The notes below the pieces were generated by a model, which made no database searches, was not told where the DNA came from, and was given only the letters and a program-made list of their open reading frames with translations. The position numbers were made by a program, and so were the translations under genes. From Salinisphaera hydrothermalis (lineage in GTDB: Bacteria; Pseudomonadota; Gammaproteobacteria; Nevskiales; Salinisphaeraceae), in the NCBI RefSeq assembly GCF_040361195.1, contig NZ_APNE01000005.1: a stretch of 64,000 nt of DNA, one strand, 5' to 3'. Positions 15,205 to 25,879 of the stretch are shown in pieces; positions within the stretch are counted from its first letter, which is position 1, and each line of letters opens with the position of its first letter.

Positions 15205-17136
15205 CTACCCCTGATCGCGCTTCCAGTTGATCAGACCGCCCGCGCGCAGAATATCGATCTGACGCTCGGATAGCGCGTGCTTGCACTCGATCTTACCACC
15301 GTCCTCGGTCTCGATTTCGACCGTGTCGCCAGAGGCGAGCGCGTCATGCAGACCGCTGATCTTGAGCTTGGAACCCTGTTCCAGCTTGTCCAGATCGTCA
15401 CCGTTGGCAAACGTCAGCGGCAGCACGCCGAAGTTGACCAGATTGGACCAGTGGATACGCGCGTAGTCCTTGGCGAGCACGACACGAAGGCCGAGGTAGC
15501 GCGGCGCGATCGCGGCATGTTCGCGCGAGCTGCCCTGCCCGTAGTTGGAGCCACCGATGATCGCGTGGTCGCCCGTCTTCTTGGCACGATCGGGATATTC
15601 CTCGTCGACCACGTCGTAGACGAAGTTCGCGATCTCCGGAATATTCGAGCGATACGGCAGAACCTCGGCGCCCGCGCGCATGATCTCGTCGGTAGAAATA
15701 TCGTCGCCGACCTTGAGCAGAATCGGCAGCTCGAATTCGTCGGGGATGCCGTCGAAATCCGGTAGCGACTGGATATTCGGCCCCTTGACCAGATCGACCT
15801 TGCGCGCCTCGTCGAGCGGCAGCGGGTCCTCGAGCATGTGGTCGTTGATCACCGGGTCTTCCGGATTGCTCACACGGGGATAATCGAAATCGAGCGTGCG
15901 CGGATCGGTGATCTTGCCCATCAGGGCACTGGCCACGGCGGTCTCCGGCGAACACAGGAACACCGAATCCTCGGGTGTACCCGAACGACCCGGGAAGTTG
16001 CGCGGCGTCGTGCGCAGGCTGTTGCGGCCATAGGCGGGCGCCTGCCCCATGCCGATGCAACCGTTACAGCCGGCCTGATGGATGCGCGCCCCGGAGGCGA
16101 TCAGCTGGCCCAGGCGATCATCGCGTGCCAGTGTCTGAAGCATGGCGCGCGAGGAAGGATTCACGTCGAAGGAGACGTCCTTGGATACGGTCCGTCCGCG
16201 CACCATTTCCGCGGCTATCGCAAAATCCCGATACCCCGGATTGGCGGAGGAACCGATATAAGCCTGGTAAAGCTCGTCGCCGGCCAGCTCTTCGACTGTC
16301 ACCACGTTACCGGGCGACGTCGGCTTGGCGATCAAGGGCACCAGCTCAGACAGATCGATCTCGTCGTGCTCGTCGTACTCACAGCCGTCGTCGGCGAGCA
16401 ATGCTTCGTACTCGTCCTCGCGCCCCTGCGATTTCAGAAACCGCTTGATTTCATCGTCGGCCGGAAACACGGTCGTGGTTGCCCCGAGTTCCGCTCCCAT
16501 ATTAGCGATCACGTGCCGGTCCATCGCTTCGAGGTTATCCAGCCCGGGTCCGTAGTATTCGATGATCTTGCCGACGCCGCCGGAGACACCGTGCCGACGC
16601 AGCATCTCCAGGATGACGTCCTTGGCCGAGACCCAGTCCGGCAGCTTGCCGGTCAGCTTGATGCCGAACACCTTGGGCATCTTGGTATAGAACGGCTCGC
16701 CCGCCATCGCCATGGCGACCTCCAGACCGCCCGCACCGATGGCCAACATCCCCATGGAACCGCCGGCCGGCGTATGGCTGTCGGACCCCAGCAGGGTCTT
16801 GCCCGGCCGCCCGAAACGCTCCATGTGTACGGCATGGGAGATGCCGTTGCCCGGCCGCGAGTAATAAGCGCCGAAGCGCTCACAGGCCGACTGCAGGAAC
16901 AGATGATCGTCGGGGTTCTTGTTGTCTTCCTGAATCAGGTTGTGATCAACATACTGCGCCGAGACCTCGGTCTTGACCCGGTCCAGCTCCATCGCCTCGA
17001 GCTCGAGCATGACCAGCGTACCGGTCGCATCCTGGGTGAGGGTCTGGTCGATCTTGAGGGCGATCTCCGAGCCCGGGGTCATTTCACCGTCGACGAGATG
17101 CGATTCGATGAGTTTCTGCGCGACGTTTTGTGCCAT
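15205..17136 (-). CDS. Aconitate hydratase-family protein (monomeric, Aquifex-type)
   Basis: A 643-residue aconitase superfamily enzyme with the three N-terminal sub-domains and a C-terminal swivel domain (GGSNYGQGSSREHAA). It should isomerise citrate to isocitrate in the TCA cycle. The CxxC of the [4Fe-4S] site is present (GCNGCIGMG, Cys357 and Cys360), and LLGSDSHTPAGG carries the usual SDSHT. The third cluster ligand, normally in IGSCTNS, is replaced: residues 294-299 read IGSSAN. This shorter family is often annotated as putative aconitase, so the change may be family-wide. GGAGG precedes ATG 17136. A Fur-like box lies 98 bases upstream, shared with nuoA. Confidence 0.85.
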   Translation of the reverse strand: MAQNVAQKLIESHLVDGEMTPGSEIALKIDQTLTQDATGTLVMLELEAMELDRVKTEVSAQYVDHNLIQEDNKNPDDHLFLQSACERFGAYYSRPGNGISHAVHMERFGRPGKTLLGSDSHTPAGGSMGMLAIGAGGLEVAMAMAGEPFYTKMPKVFGIKLTGKLPDWVSAKDVILEMLRRHGVSGGVGKIIEYYGPGLDNLEAMDRHVIANMGAELGATTTVFPADDEIKRFLKSQGREDEYEALLADDGCEYDEHDEIDLSELVPLIAKPTSPGNVVTVEELAGDELYQAYIGSSANPGYRDFAIAAEMVRGRTVSKDVSFDVNPSSRAMLQTLARDDRLGQLIASGARIHQAGCNGCIGMGQAPAYGRNSLRTTPRNFPGRSGTPEDSVFLCSPETAVASALMGKITDPRTLDFDYPRVSNPEDPVINDHMLEDPLPLDEARKVDLVKGPNIQSLPDFDGIPDEFELPILLKVGDDISTDEIMRAGAEVLPYRSNIPEIANFVYDVVDEEYPDRAKKTGDHAIIGGSNYGQGSSREHAAIAPRYLGLRVVLAKDYARIHWSNLVNFGVLPLTFANGDDLDKLEQGSKLKISGLHDALASGDTVEIETEDGGKIECKHALSERQIDILRAGGLINWKRDQG

Positions 17137-17233
17137 GTCGGCCTCCATGAGTGCGTTACCCACACTCTAGCCCTCCCGCTGGCCCCGTACCAAGCCGTAC
17201 AGGTGGGACCGAAACCATTGATTTCGCGCTAGT

Positions 17234-17252
17234 TGATAATGATTCTCATTAC
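17234..17252. promoter_or_regulatory. Fur-box-like dyad between aconitase and nuo operon
   Basis: TGATAATGATTCTCATTAC agrees closely with the Fur consensus GATAATGATAATCATTATC, including the central TGAnAATnATT-type hexamers. It is 98 bases upstream of the aconitase start and about 200 upstream of nuoA, in an AT-rich patch within GC-rich DNA. Iron-dependent repression of iron-sulfur enzymes is a known Fur theme; which promoter it controls is inference. Confidence 0.75.
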
Positions 17253-17450
17253 ATTGAACGGTTTTATGCGGCTTTCGGCCCGGGGCCTCGCCATGGACGT
17301 GACTTTTGGTCTATTTTGAGCCCGCTCAATCGAGGCACGGGGAATCGGCAGCCGCACACCGCTCGGCCGATTTCCCTGTAAATTACATCGAATTGCCCAC
17401 CCGGTTCCGCATCGCGACGCCCGGTTGTGGGCGTAGGATGGATACGAGTT

Positions 17451-17900
17451 ATGGACCCTGCAGCGCAACACGCCGTCGTCATCTGGCCGTTGATTCTTTT
17501 TGCGGCGGCCGCTCTCGGGCTCGTGGGCCTGATGCTTGGCATGTCCTACATGCTGGGTGGGCGCCATAATGAACGCCTCGGCAACCAGCCCTACGAATCG
17601 GGCATCAAGCCGACGGGCAGCGCCCGGATGCGTTTTTCGTCCAAGTTCTATCTGGTGGCGATCATCTTCGTGTTGTTCGATCTCGAAGTGGTGTTCATCT
17701 TCTCTTGGGCGATCGCCGCGCCTCAGCTCGGCTGGTCCGGCTACGAGGCTTTCATCAGTTTCCTGTTCGACCTCACGCTAGGCCTGGCCTACGCATGGCG
17801 CATCGGTGCCCTGGACTGGGCGCCCAAGGCGCCGCGCCAGTTCCGGCTGCATGCGATCGAAAGCAATCAACGCCGCAACCTGCCGAGCGAACAAGGCTAG
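17451..17900 (+). CDS. nuoA: NADH-quinone oxidoreductase subunit A
   Basis: First gene of a full nuoA-N operon for proton-pumping complex I. The 149-residue membrane subunit has three hydrophobic helices and the family motifs PYESGIKPTGSARMRF (the conserved loop) and VLFDLEVVFIFSWA. It helps connect the peripheral arm to the membrane arm near the quinone site. ATG 17451 is chosen since the first helix begins shortly after it; an upstream in-frame start would add eight unconserved residues. The likely promoter lies in 17137-17450, which also holds the Fur-like box. Confidence 0.96.
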   Translation: MDPAAQHAVVIWPLILFAAAALGLVGLMLGMSYMLGGRHNERLGNQPYESGIKPTGSARMRFSSKFYLVAIIFVLFDLEVVFIFSWAIAAPQLGWSGYEAFISFLFDLTLGLAYAWRIGALDWAPKAPRQFRLHAIESNQRRNLPSEQG

Positions 17901-17945
17901 GCAGGTATTTCGAACGGCCCCATTTGACTCAAACGGTAACGAGCC

Positions 17946-18599
17946 ATGTCTTGGTCTCTCACCAGCGCTGATAGCAACCCGACTCCCGGTTCCGGCACGC
18001 CCGGCGACCACGGCGGCACCGTCGAGGACGCCATGGCCCGCAACGTCGTCACGGCCAAATTGGACGACCTGGTGGCCTGGGGGCGCAAGAACTCTCTGTG
18101 GCCCTTCAACTTCGGCCTGTCGTGCTGCTACGTCGAGATGGCCACGGCGCTGACCGCGCCTCACGACATGGCGCGATTCGGTTCCGAAGTGATTCGTGCC
18201 ACGCCGCGTCAATCCGACGTGATGATCGTGGCCGGCACCTGCTTTCTGAAGATGGCGCCGGTCATTCAGCGTCTGTACGAGCAGATGATGGAACCGCGCT
18301 GGGTCATTTCAATGGGCTCGTGCGCGAACTCCGGCGGCATGTACGACATCTATTCGGTGGTTCAGGGCGTCGACAAGTTCATCCCGGTGGACGTCTATGT
18401 ATCGGGCTGCCCGCCGCGGCCTGAGGCTTTCCTCGAAGGCCTGCTCCTGCTGCAGGACTCGATCACCGTGGAAAAACGGCCGCTGTCGTGGATGATCGGG
18501 CCGCAGGGCGTGACCAAGGCGCCCAAGCTTTCCCAGCGTGACAGCAAGCGCGCGGACCGCCTGTCGGCGACCACGCTGCGCACCCCCGACGAAGTCTAA
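17946..18599 (+). CDS. nuoB: NADH-quinone oxidoreductase subunit B
   Basis: Hydrophilic 217-residue subunit that binds the terminal [4Fe-4S] cluster N2, the electron donor to ubiquinone. The four ligands are the tandem Cys60-Cys61 (GLSCCYVEM), Cys126 (MGSCANSGG) and Cys155 (VSGCPPRPE), matching E. coli positions 63, 64, 129 and 158. The first 30 residues are a variable, Gly/Ser-rich extension. It lies 45 bases after nuoA in the same transcription unit. Confidence 0.97.
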   Translation: MSWSLTSADSNPTPGSGTPGDHGGTVEDAMARNVVTAKLDDLVAWGRKNSLWPFNFGLSCCYVEMATALTAPHDMARFGSEVIRATPRQSDVMIVAGTCFLKMAPVIQRLYEQMMEPRWVISMGSCANSGGMYDIYSVVQGVDKFIPVDVYVSGCPPRPEAFLEGLLLLQDSITVEKRPLSWMIGPQGVTKAPKLSQRDSKRADRLSATTLRTPDEV

Positions 18600-18610
18600 G
18601 GGCCTTTCGG

Positions 18611-20359
18611 ATGCTTGATACCGTAGACATTCAGCGTCAGCTGACCGAGCGTTTCGGCGAGAACACGCTCATTCCACAGATCACGGCCGACGGCACGCCG
18701 ACGTTCTGGGTCGGCCGCGATCGCGTGCTCGACGTGCTGAAATATCTCCGCCAGGATTCGGCCCCGGCGTACCGCATGCTCTACGATCTGACCGCGATCG
18801 ACGAGCGTCCGCGGCAGTTCCGCAACGGCCAGCCGGCGTCCGACTTCACCGTCGTGTACCACCTGCTGTCGCTGTCGCCGGTCGCCGAGATTCGCATCAA
18901 GGTTGCCCTGTCCGAGTCGGACCTGCACACGCCGAGCGCTACCGGTATCTGGCCCAACGCCAACTGGTACGAGCGCGAAGTCTGGGACATGTTCGGCGTG
19001 ACCTTCGACGGCCATCCGAACCTGCGCCGCATCCTCATGCCGCCGACCTGGAAGGGCCACCCCCTGCGCAAGGATCACGCGGCCCGCGCGACCGAGTTCG
19101 AGCCGCTCCATCTCGACCCCAAGCGCCAGGACATCGAGGAAGACGCCCTGCAGTTCAAGCCCGAAGACTGGGGCATGCAGCGCGAATCCGAGGACAACGA
19201 GTTCATGTTCCTCAACATGGGCCCGAACCATCCCTCGGTGCACGGCGTATTCCGTATCGCGCTACAGCTCGACGGTGAAGAAATCGTCGGCGCGGTACCC
19301 GATATCGGCTACCACCATCGTGGCGCCGAGAAAATGGCCGAGCGTCAGTCCTGGCATACCTATATCCCTTATACGGACCGGATCGACTATCTGGGCGGCG
19401 TGATGAACGAGCTGCCCTACGTGATGAACGTCGAGAAGGTGCTGGGCATCGAGGTGCCCGAGCGGGTCAAGGTCGCCCGCGTGATGCTGTCGGAATTCTT
19501 CCGCATCACCAGCCACCTCATGTTCTTCGGCACCTATGTCCAGGACATCGGCGCGATGAGCCCGATCTTCTGGATGTTCTCGGACCGCCAGAAGGCCTAT
19601 GACGTCATCGAAGCCATCACCGGCTTCCGTATGCATCCCGCCTTCTTCCGTATCGGCGGGCTGTCGATGGACCTGCCCGAGGGCTGGGATCGTCTGGTCA
19701 AGGAATTCCTCGACTGGTTCCCGCCGCGTTTGGCCGAATACAAAAAGGCCATGGCACGCAACAGCATGCTGGTCGAGCGCTCCAAGCATATCGGCGCCTA
19801 TTCGCAGGACGAGGCGATCGACTGGGGCATCACCGGCCCCGGCCTGCGCGCCACCGGCTTCGACTTCGACTTGCGTCGTGATCGCCCGTACTCGGGCTAC
19901 GAGAACTTCGAATTCGAAGTACCGACCGGCGCCAACGGCGATTGCCTCGATCGGCTCGACGTACGCATCGAGGAAATGTTCCAGAGCTGCCGCATCATCG
20001 AGCAGTGCATGAAGAACATGCCCGAGGGCCCGTACAAGGCCAATCATCCGCTGGCTACGCCGCCCACCAAGGAGCGCACGATGCACGACATCGAGACGCT
20101 CATCGCGCACTTCCTCACGGTGAGCTGGGGCCCGGTCGTGCCGGCGATGGAATCCTCGACGATGATCGAGGCCACCAAGGGCCTGAATAGTTACTACTCC
20201 ATTTCCGACAAGAACACGATGAGCTATCGCACGCGTATCCGTACGCCGAGCTTCGCCCACTTGCAGCAGATTCCGTTGATCTCGCAGGGCGGCCTGGTCG
20301 CGGACCTGGTCGCGATCATCGGTTCTATCGATTTCGTTATGGCGGACGTCGACCGATGA
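18611..20359 (+). CDS. nuoCD: NADH-quinone oxidoreductase fused subunits C and D
   Basis: One 582-residue chain joins the 30-kDa (NuoC, about 1-180, with NWYEREVWDMFGVTFDGHPNL) and 49-kDa (NuoD, about 200-582) subunits, the fusion seen in E. coli and other gammaproteobacteria. The NuoD part contains NMGPNHPSVHGVFR, the quinone-pocket HRGAEKMAE segment, and the C-terminal block ending DFVMADVDR. With NuoB it forms the quinone-binding cavity. Stop codon overlaps the nuoE start by ATGA. Confidence 0.97.
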   Translation: MLDTVDIQRQLTERFGENTLIPQITADGTPTFWVGRDRVLDVLKYLRQDSAPAYRMLYDLTAIDERPRQFRNGQPASDFTVVYHLLSLSPVAEIRIKVALSESDLHTPSATGIWPNANWYEREVWDMFGVTFDGHPNLRRILMPPTWKGHPLRKDHAARATEFEPLHLDPKRQDIEEDALQFKPEDWGMQRESEDNEFMFLNMGPNHPSVHGVFRIALQLDGEEIVGAVPDIGYHHRGAEKMAERQSWHTYIPYTDRIDYLGGVMNELPYVMNVEKVLGIEVPERVKVARVMLSEFFRITSHLMFFGTYVQDIGAMSPIFWMFSDRQKAYDVIEAITGFRMHPAFFRIGGLSMDLPEGWDRLVKEFLDWFPPRLAEYKKAMARNSMLVERSKHIGAYSQDEAIDWGITGPGLRATGFDFDLRRDRPYSGYENFEFEVPTGANGDCLDRLDVRIEEMFQSCRIIEQCMKNMPEGPYKANHPLATPPTKERTMHDIETLIAHFLTVSWGPVVPAMESSTMIEATKGLNSYYSISDKNTMSYRTRIRTPSFAHLQQIPLISQGGLVADLVAIIGSIDFVMADVDR

Positions 20360-20825
20360 TTGAACTGAGCGAAGCCGAAATCGAGGCCATCCACCACGAG
20401 ATGAGCCTGTACGAGGACCCGGGTGCGGCCACGATCGAAGCGTTGAAGGTCGTGCAGGAGCATCGCGGCTGGGTGTCCGACGAAGCCATGGCGGCGGCAG
20501 CCAAGGTCGTGGGCGTGACGCCGACCCAGATGGAAGCGGTCGCCACGTTCTACAACCTGATCTTCCGCCAGCCCGTCGGCCGGCACGTGATCATGCTGTG
20601 CGACTCGATCTCGTGCTACCTGACCGGCTACGAGGAAGTGCGCGACCACCTCAAATCGAGCCTGGGGATCGACTTCGGCCAGACCACCGAGGACGGCCGT
20701 TTCACCCTGCTGCCGATCTGTTGCCTGGGCGATTGCGACAAGGGCCCGTCCATGCGCGTGGGCGAGACCTACCACAGCCATCTCACGCCCGAGCGGGTCG
20801 ATGAGATTCTGGCGGAGTACGAGTA

Positions 20826-20826
<1 letters not shown>
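20356..20826 (+). CDS. nuoE: NADH-quinone oxidoreductase subunit E
   Basis: A 156-residue thioredoxin-like subunit of the NADH dehydrogenase module. It carries the [2Fe-2S] N1a ligands as CX4C (Cys82 and Cys87) and CX3C (Cys123 and Cys127). Overlaps nuoCD by four bases and nuoF by one base (TAATG), a sign of tight stoichiometric translation. Confidence 0.96.
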
Positions 20827-22145
<1,319 letters not shown>

Positions 22146-22163
22146 ATAGCGCACGGTTAAGCC

Positions 22164-24848
22164 ATGGCAACGATCACGATCGACGGTAAGGAATTCGACG
22201 TCGACGACACCGAAAACCTGCTGGCCGTCGCCCTGTCGAAGGGCTTCGACCTGCCCTATTTCTGTTGGCACCCCGAGCTGCACAGCGTCGGCGCCTGCCG
22301 TCAGTGCGCGGTCAAGTCGTATCGCAACGACGAGGACGACAAGGGCATGCTGGTCATGGCCTGCATGACGCCCTGCTCGGACGGCGGCCGATTCGAAATC
22401 GATGATGAAGAAGCGGCCGAGATGCGTCGCCAGGTCATCGAATGGCTGATGACCAACCACCCGCACGACTGCCCGGTCTGCGAGGAAGGCGGCGAGTGTC
22501 ATCTGCAAGACATGACCCTGATGGCGGGCCATACCCAGCGTCGCTACCGCGGGCCCAAGCGGACCCACAAGAATCAGGACCTCGGCCCGTTCATCAATCA
22601 CGAGATGAACCGCTGCATCGCCTGCTATCGCTGCGTGCGCTACTACCGCGACTATGCCGACGGCGACGATCTGCGCGCGCTCGGTTCGCATAACAACGTT
22701 TATTTCGGTCGCGAATCCGACGGCGCGTTCGACAACGAGTTCTCGGGCAACCTGGTCGAGGTCTGCCCCACCGGCGTGTTCACCGACAAGACGCTCGGCG
22801 CGCACTACAACCGCAAGTGGGACATGCAGAACGCCCCGGGTATCTGCAATCACTGCTCGCTGGGCTGCAACACCAGCCCCGGTTCGCGTCAGGGCGTGCT
22901 CAAGCGCATCCAGAACCGTTATCACGGCGAGATCAATCACTACTTCCTGTGCGACCGCGGCCGCTTCGGCGCCGGCTTCGTCAATCGCGACGACCGCCCG
23001 CGTCAGCCCCTGGTTCGCAATGCGGACGGCGTACTCGAGCCGCGCGAAATGGATGTCATGCGCGACACCATGGAAGAGGTTTTCGCGCAGGCCAACGGCG
23101 TGGTCGGCGTCGGCTCCCCGCGCGCTTCGCTGGAAGATAACTTTGCTCTGCGCCACCTGGTCGGCGCCGACAACTTCACCAACGGCATGGCACCGGCCGA
23201 TTCGGCTGCCAGCGTGGCCGCGCGCGATGCCATCGCCGCCAACGCGGATCGCCTGGCCACCCTGCGCGAAGTCGAGTCCTGCGACGCCGTGCTGATTCTC
23301 GGCGAAGACGTCACCCAGACCGCGCCGCGCCTGGCTCTGTCGCTGCGCCAGTCGCGCCGCAACAAGCATCTGGAGCACGCGGCCGCCAACAAGATCCCGA
23401 AATGGCACGCCCGTGCGGTGCGTGACATCGGGCAGTACAACAACAGCCCGATCTTCTCGGCCACCACGTCGGCGACCCGACTGGACGATATCGTGATGAC
23501 GCCGCAGCGCCTGCGCCCGGCCGCCATCGCCGAGCTCGGCTTCGCCGTCGCCCACGCGCTGGACAACACCGCGCCCAAGGTCGAGCAGCTCGACGCCGAC
23601 ACCCAGGCGCTGGTCGATGCCATTGCGGAAACGCTCAAGGGCGCGAAGAAGCCGCTGATCGTCGCCGGCACCAGCCTCGGCGATCCGGCCATCCTCAAGG
23701 CCGCCGCCAACGCCACCAAGGCGCTCGCCGCGGCCAACGAGGCGACCCGCCTGTTCGTCACCCTGGCCGAGGCCAACAGCCTGGGCATGGCGATGATGGA
23801 AGAGCGCGATATCGATCACGCGCTCACCGCCGTCGAGGACGGTTCCGCGGACACCCTGGTGGTGATGCAGAACTGCCTGTACGAACGCGCGCCGAAGGCC
23901 CGGGTGGACGCGGTCATCAAGAAAGCCAAGAACGTCGTGGTGCTGGATCACAGCATGACCCGCACCGTGGGCGAAGCCACTCACGTGCTGCCCTCCGGCA
24001 GCTTTGCCGAATCCGACGGCACCCTGGTCAACAACGAGGGCCGTGCGCAGCGCTTCTTCCAGGTCTTTATCCCCGATGCGCCGATGCAGGAAGGCTGGCG
24101 CTGGGCGGCGGATCTGGCCGAAGTGGCCGGCAACAAGCCGGAATGGCTCGGTATGGACGATCTGATCAAGACCATCGTCGCCGATTGCCCGCAGTTCGCC
24201 GGCATCGAGGACGCGGCGCCCAGCCAGAGCTTCCGCAAGTTCGGCATGCGCTTCCCGCGCAGCCCGCATCGCTTCTCGGGCCGTACCGCGATGTACGCCA
24301 ATGTGGACGTGCGCGAGCGCCGCCCCGAAGTGGATCCGGACTCGCCGCTGGCGTACTCGATGGAAGGTTATTACGGCGAGCAGCAGCCGCCGTCGACCAT
24401 CGCTTACGCCTGGAGCCCCGGCTGGGATTCCAACCAGGCGGCCATCACCCGCTTCCAGGATGAGGTGGGCGGTCATCTCAAGGGCGGCGACCCGGGCATC
24501 CGACTGTTCGCCGCACCGGGCGCTGCCGCTGAGTTCTGGGCGGCCGAAGTGACCGCCGTCGACGGCTGGCAGGCGGTGCCCGTGTATCACATCTTCGGCA
24601 GCGAATCGCAGTCGGCCCGTGCGCCGGCCATCGCCGAGCGCATGCCGAAGCCGGAATACCGCGTCAACGCCGAGGCCGCCAAGGCCCTGGGCGTGACGGC
24701 CGGTGATTCGTTCGAACTGGCCGTGAACGGCGAAACGCATGCGTTCCCGCTGGCCATCGATCCCAGCCTGCCCGATCGGACCATCGGCGTGCCGGTCGGC
24801 ATGCACGGGGTCTGTGGTCTGCGTCTGCCCGTGGAAGTGAAACCATGA
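22164..24848 (+). CDS. nuoG: NADH-quinone oxidoreductase subunit G
   Basis: An 894-residue iron-sulfur subunit. The N-terminal ferredoxin domain has the [2Fe-2S] N1b ligands (CWHPELHSVGACRQC), followed by the N5 site with His (HPHDCPVCEEGGEC) and the N4 cluster (CIACYRCVRYYRD plus CPTGVF). GICNHCSLGCN and a later Cys (FLCDRGRF) indicate the extra cluster N7 found in E. coli-type enzymes. The rest is a molybdopterin-oxidoreductase-like domain without cofactor. Overlaps nuoH by ATGA. Confidence 0.96.
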   Translation: MATITIDGKEFDVDDTENLLAVALSKGFDLPYFCWHPELHSVGACRQCAVKSYRNDEDDKGMLVMACMTPCSDGGRFEIDDEEAAEMRRQVIEWLMTNHPHDCPVCEEGGECHLQDMTLMAGHTQRRYRGPKRTHKNQDLGPFINHEMNRCIACYRCVRYYRDYADGDDLRALGSHNNVYFGRESDGAFDNEFSGNLVEVCPTGVFTDKTLGAHYNRKWDMQNAPGICNHCSLGCNTSPGSRQGVLKRIQNRYHGEINHYFLCDRGRFGAGFVNRDDRPRQPLVRNADGVLEPREMDVMRDTMEEVFAQANGVVGVGSPRASLEDNFALRHLVGADNFTNGMAPADSAASVAARDAIAANADRLATLREVESCDAVLILGEDVTQTAPRLALSLRQSRRNKHLEHAAANKIPKWHARAVRDIGQYNNSPIFSATTSATRLDDIVMTPQRLRPAAIAELGFAVAHALDNTAPKVEQLDADTQALVDAIAETLKGAKKPLIVAGTSLGDPAILKAAANATKALAAANEATRLFVTLAEANSLGMAMMEERDIDHALTAVEDGSADTLVVMQNCLYERAPKARVDAVIKKAKNVVVLDHSMTRTVGEATHVLPSGSFAESDGTLVNNEGRAQRFFQVFIPDAPMQEGWRWAADLAEVAGNKPEWLGMDDLIKTIVADCPQFAGIEDAAPSQSFRKFGMRFPRSPHRFSGRTAMYANVDVRERRPEVDPDSPLAYSMEGYYGEQQPPSTIAYAWSPGWDSNQAAITRFQDEVGGHLKGGDPGIRLFAAPGAAAEFWAAEVTAVDGWQAVPVYHIFGSESQSARAPAIAERMPKPEYRVNAEAAKALGVTAGDSFELAVNGETHAFPLAIDPSLPDRTIGVPVGMHGVCGLRLPVEVKP

Positions 24849-25825
24849 TCTTCGGTATCTCCGAGCACGAAATCCTGTCGATCGTCGTCACGGCGATCCT
24901 GACGATCGTCACCCTCATGGGTTCGGTCATCATGGCGGCCCTGATGATCCCGATCGAGCGCCGATTGCTCGGCCTCTGGCAGGATCGTTACGGGCCGAAC
25001 CGCGTGGGCCCGTTCGGCTCACTGCAGGTCGTCGCGGACATGATCAAGATCTTCTTCAAGGAAGACTGGATCCCGCCCTTCGCCGACAAGGCCGTGTTCG
25101 TGATCGCTCCGGCGATCATCATGTTCACCACGCTGATGGCGTTCGCGGTGATTCCGTTCACCGAGTCCTGGACCATCGCCAACCTCAACGTCGGCATTCT
25201 GTTCCTGCTGGCCATGAGTTCGCTGGGCGTGTACTCGGTAATCTTTGCCGGCTGGTCATCCGACAACAAATACGCGCTGCTGGGCTCGATGCGTACGGCC
25301 GCTCAGATGATCTCCTACGAGGTCTTCATGGGCCTGTCGCTGCTGGGCGTCGTCCTGCTGGCCGGCAGCTTCAACCTCGGCGACATCGTCGAATCGCAGC
25401 GCGGCATGTGGAACGTGATTCCGCAATTCCCGGCGTTCGTGATCTTCTTCATCGCCGGCTGTGCGGAAATCCATCGCGCGCCGTTCGACCTGCCGGAAGC
25501 CGAGCAGGAACTCACCGCCGGCTATCACACCGAATATTCGGGCATGAAGTTCGGCATGTTCTTCGTGGGCGAATATCTGGGCATCGTGCTGATCTCCTGC
25601 CTGGTCACGACGCTGTTCTTCGGCGGCTGGCTCGGCCCGTGGCTGCCCGGTTTCGTCTGGTTCTTCCTGAAGGCCTTCTTCTTCATGTGCTTCTTCATCC
25701 TGCTGCGGGCGGCCACTGTGCGCCCGCGCTATGACCAGCTCATGGCCTTCGGCTGGAAGGTGCTGCTGCCGATCGCCCTGCTCAACGTGGCGATCACGGG
25801 CGCGATCGTCGTCGCCCAGAGCTAG
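24845..25825 (+). CDS. nuoH: NADH-quinone oxidoreductase subunit H
   Basis: A 326-residue membrane subunit with eight hydrophobic helices that forms the entrance to the quinone channel. Diagnostic segments are RYGPNRVGPFGSLQ after the first helix and the charged loop EIHRAPFDLPEAEQEL, which contacts the peripheral arm. Length equals E. coli NuoH (325 aa). Confidence 0.97.
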   Translation: MIFGISEHEILSIVVTAILTIVTLMGSVIMAALMIPIERRLLGLWQDRYGPNRVGPFGSLQVVADMIKIFFKEDWIPPFADKAVFVIAPAIIMFTTLMAFAVIPFTESWTIANLNVGILFLLAMSSLGVYSVIFAGWSSDNKYALLGSMRTAAQMISYEVFMGLSLLGVVLLAGSFNLGDIVESQRGMWNVIPQFPAFVIFFIAGCAEIHRAPFDLPEAEQELTAGYHTEYSGMKFGMFFVGEYLGIVLISCLVTTLFFGGWLGPWLPGFVWFFLKAFFFMCFFILLRAATVRPRYDQLMAFGWKVLLPIALLNVAITGAIVVAQS

Positions 25826-25832
25826 TGAGAGG

Positions 25833-25850
25833 CCGGCGCTGAAGCGCCGG
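25833..25850 (+). other. Intercistronic hairpin between nuoH and nuoI
   Basis: CCGGCGC and GCGCCGG pair around a 4-base loop in the 54-base gap between nuoH and nuoI, the largest gap inside the operon. There is no T-run, so it is more likely an RNA-processing or stabilising element than a terminator. Confidence 0.45.
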
Positions 25851-25879
25851 TTGAACAACGTGTTTGCAACGAGTCGTTT

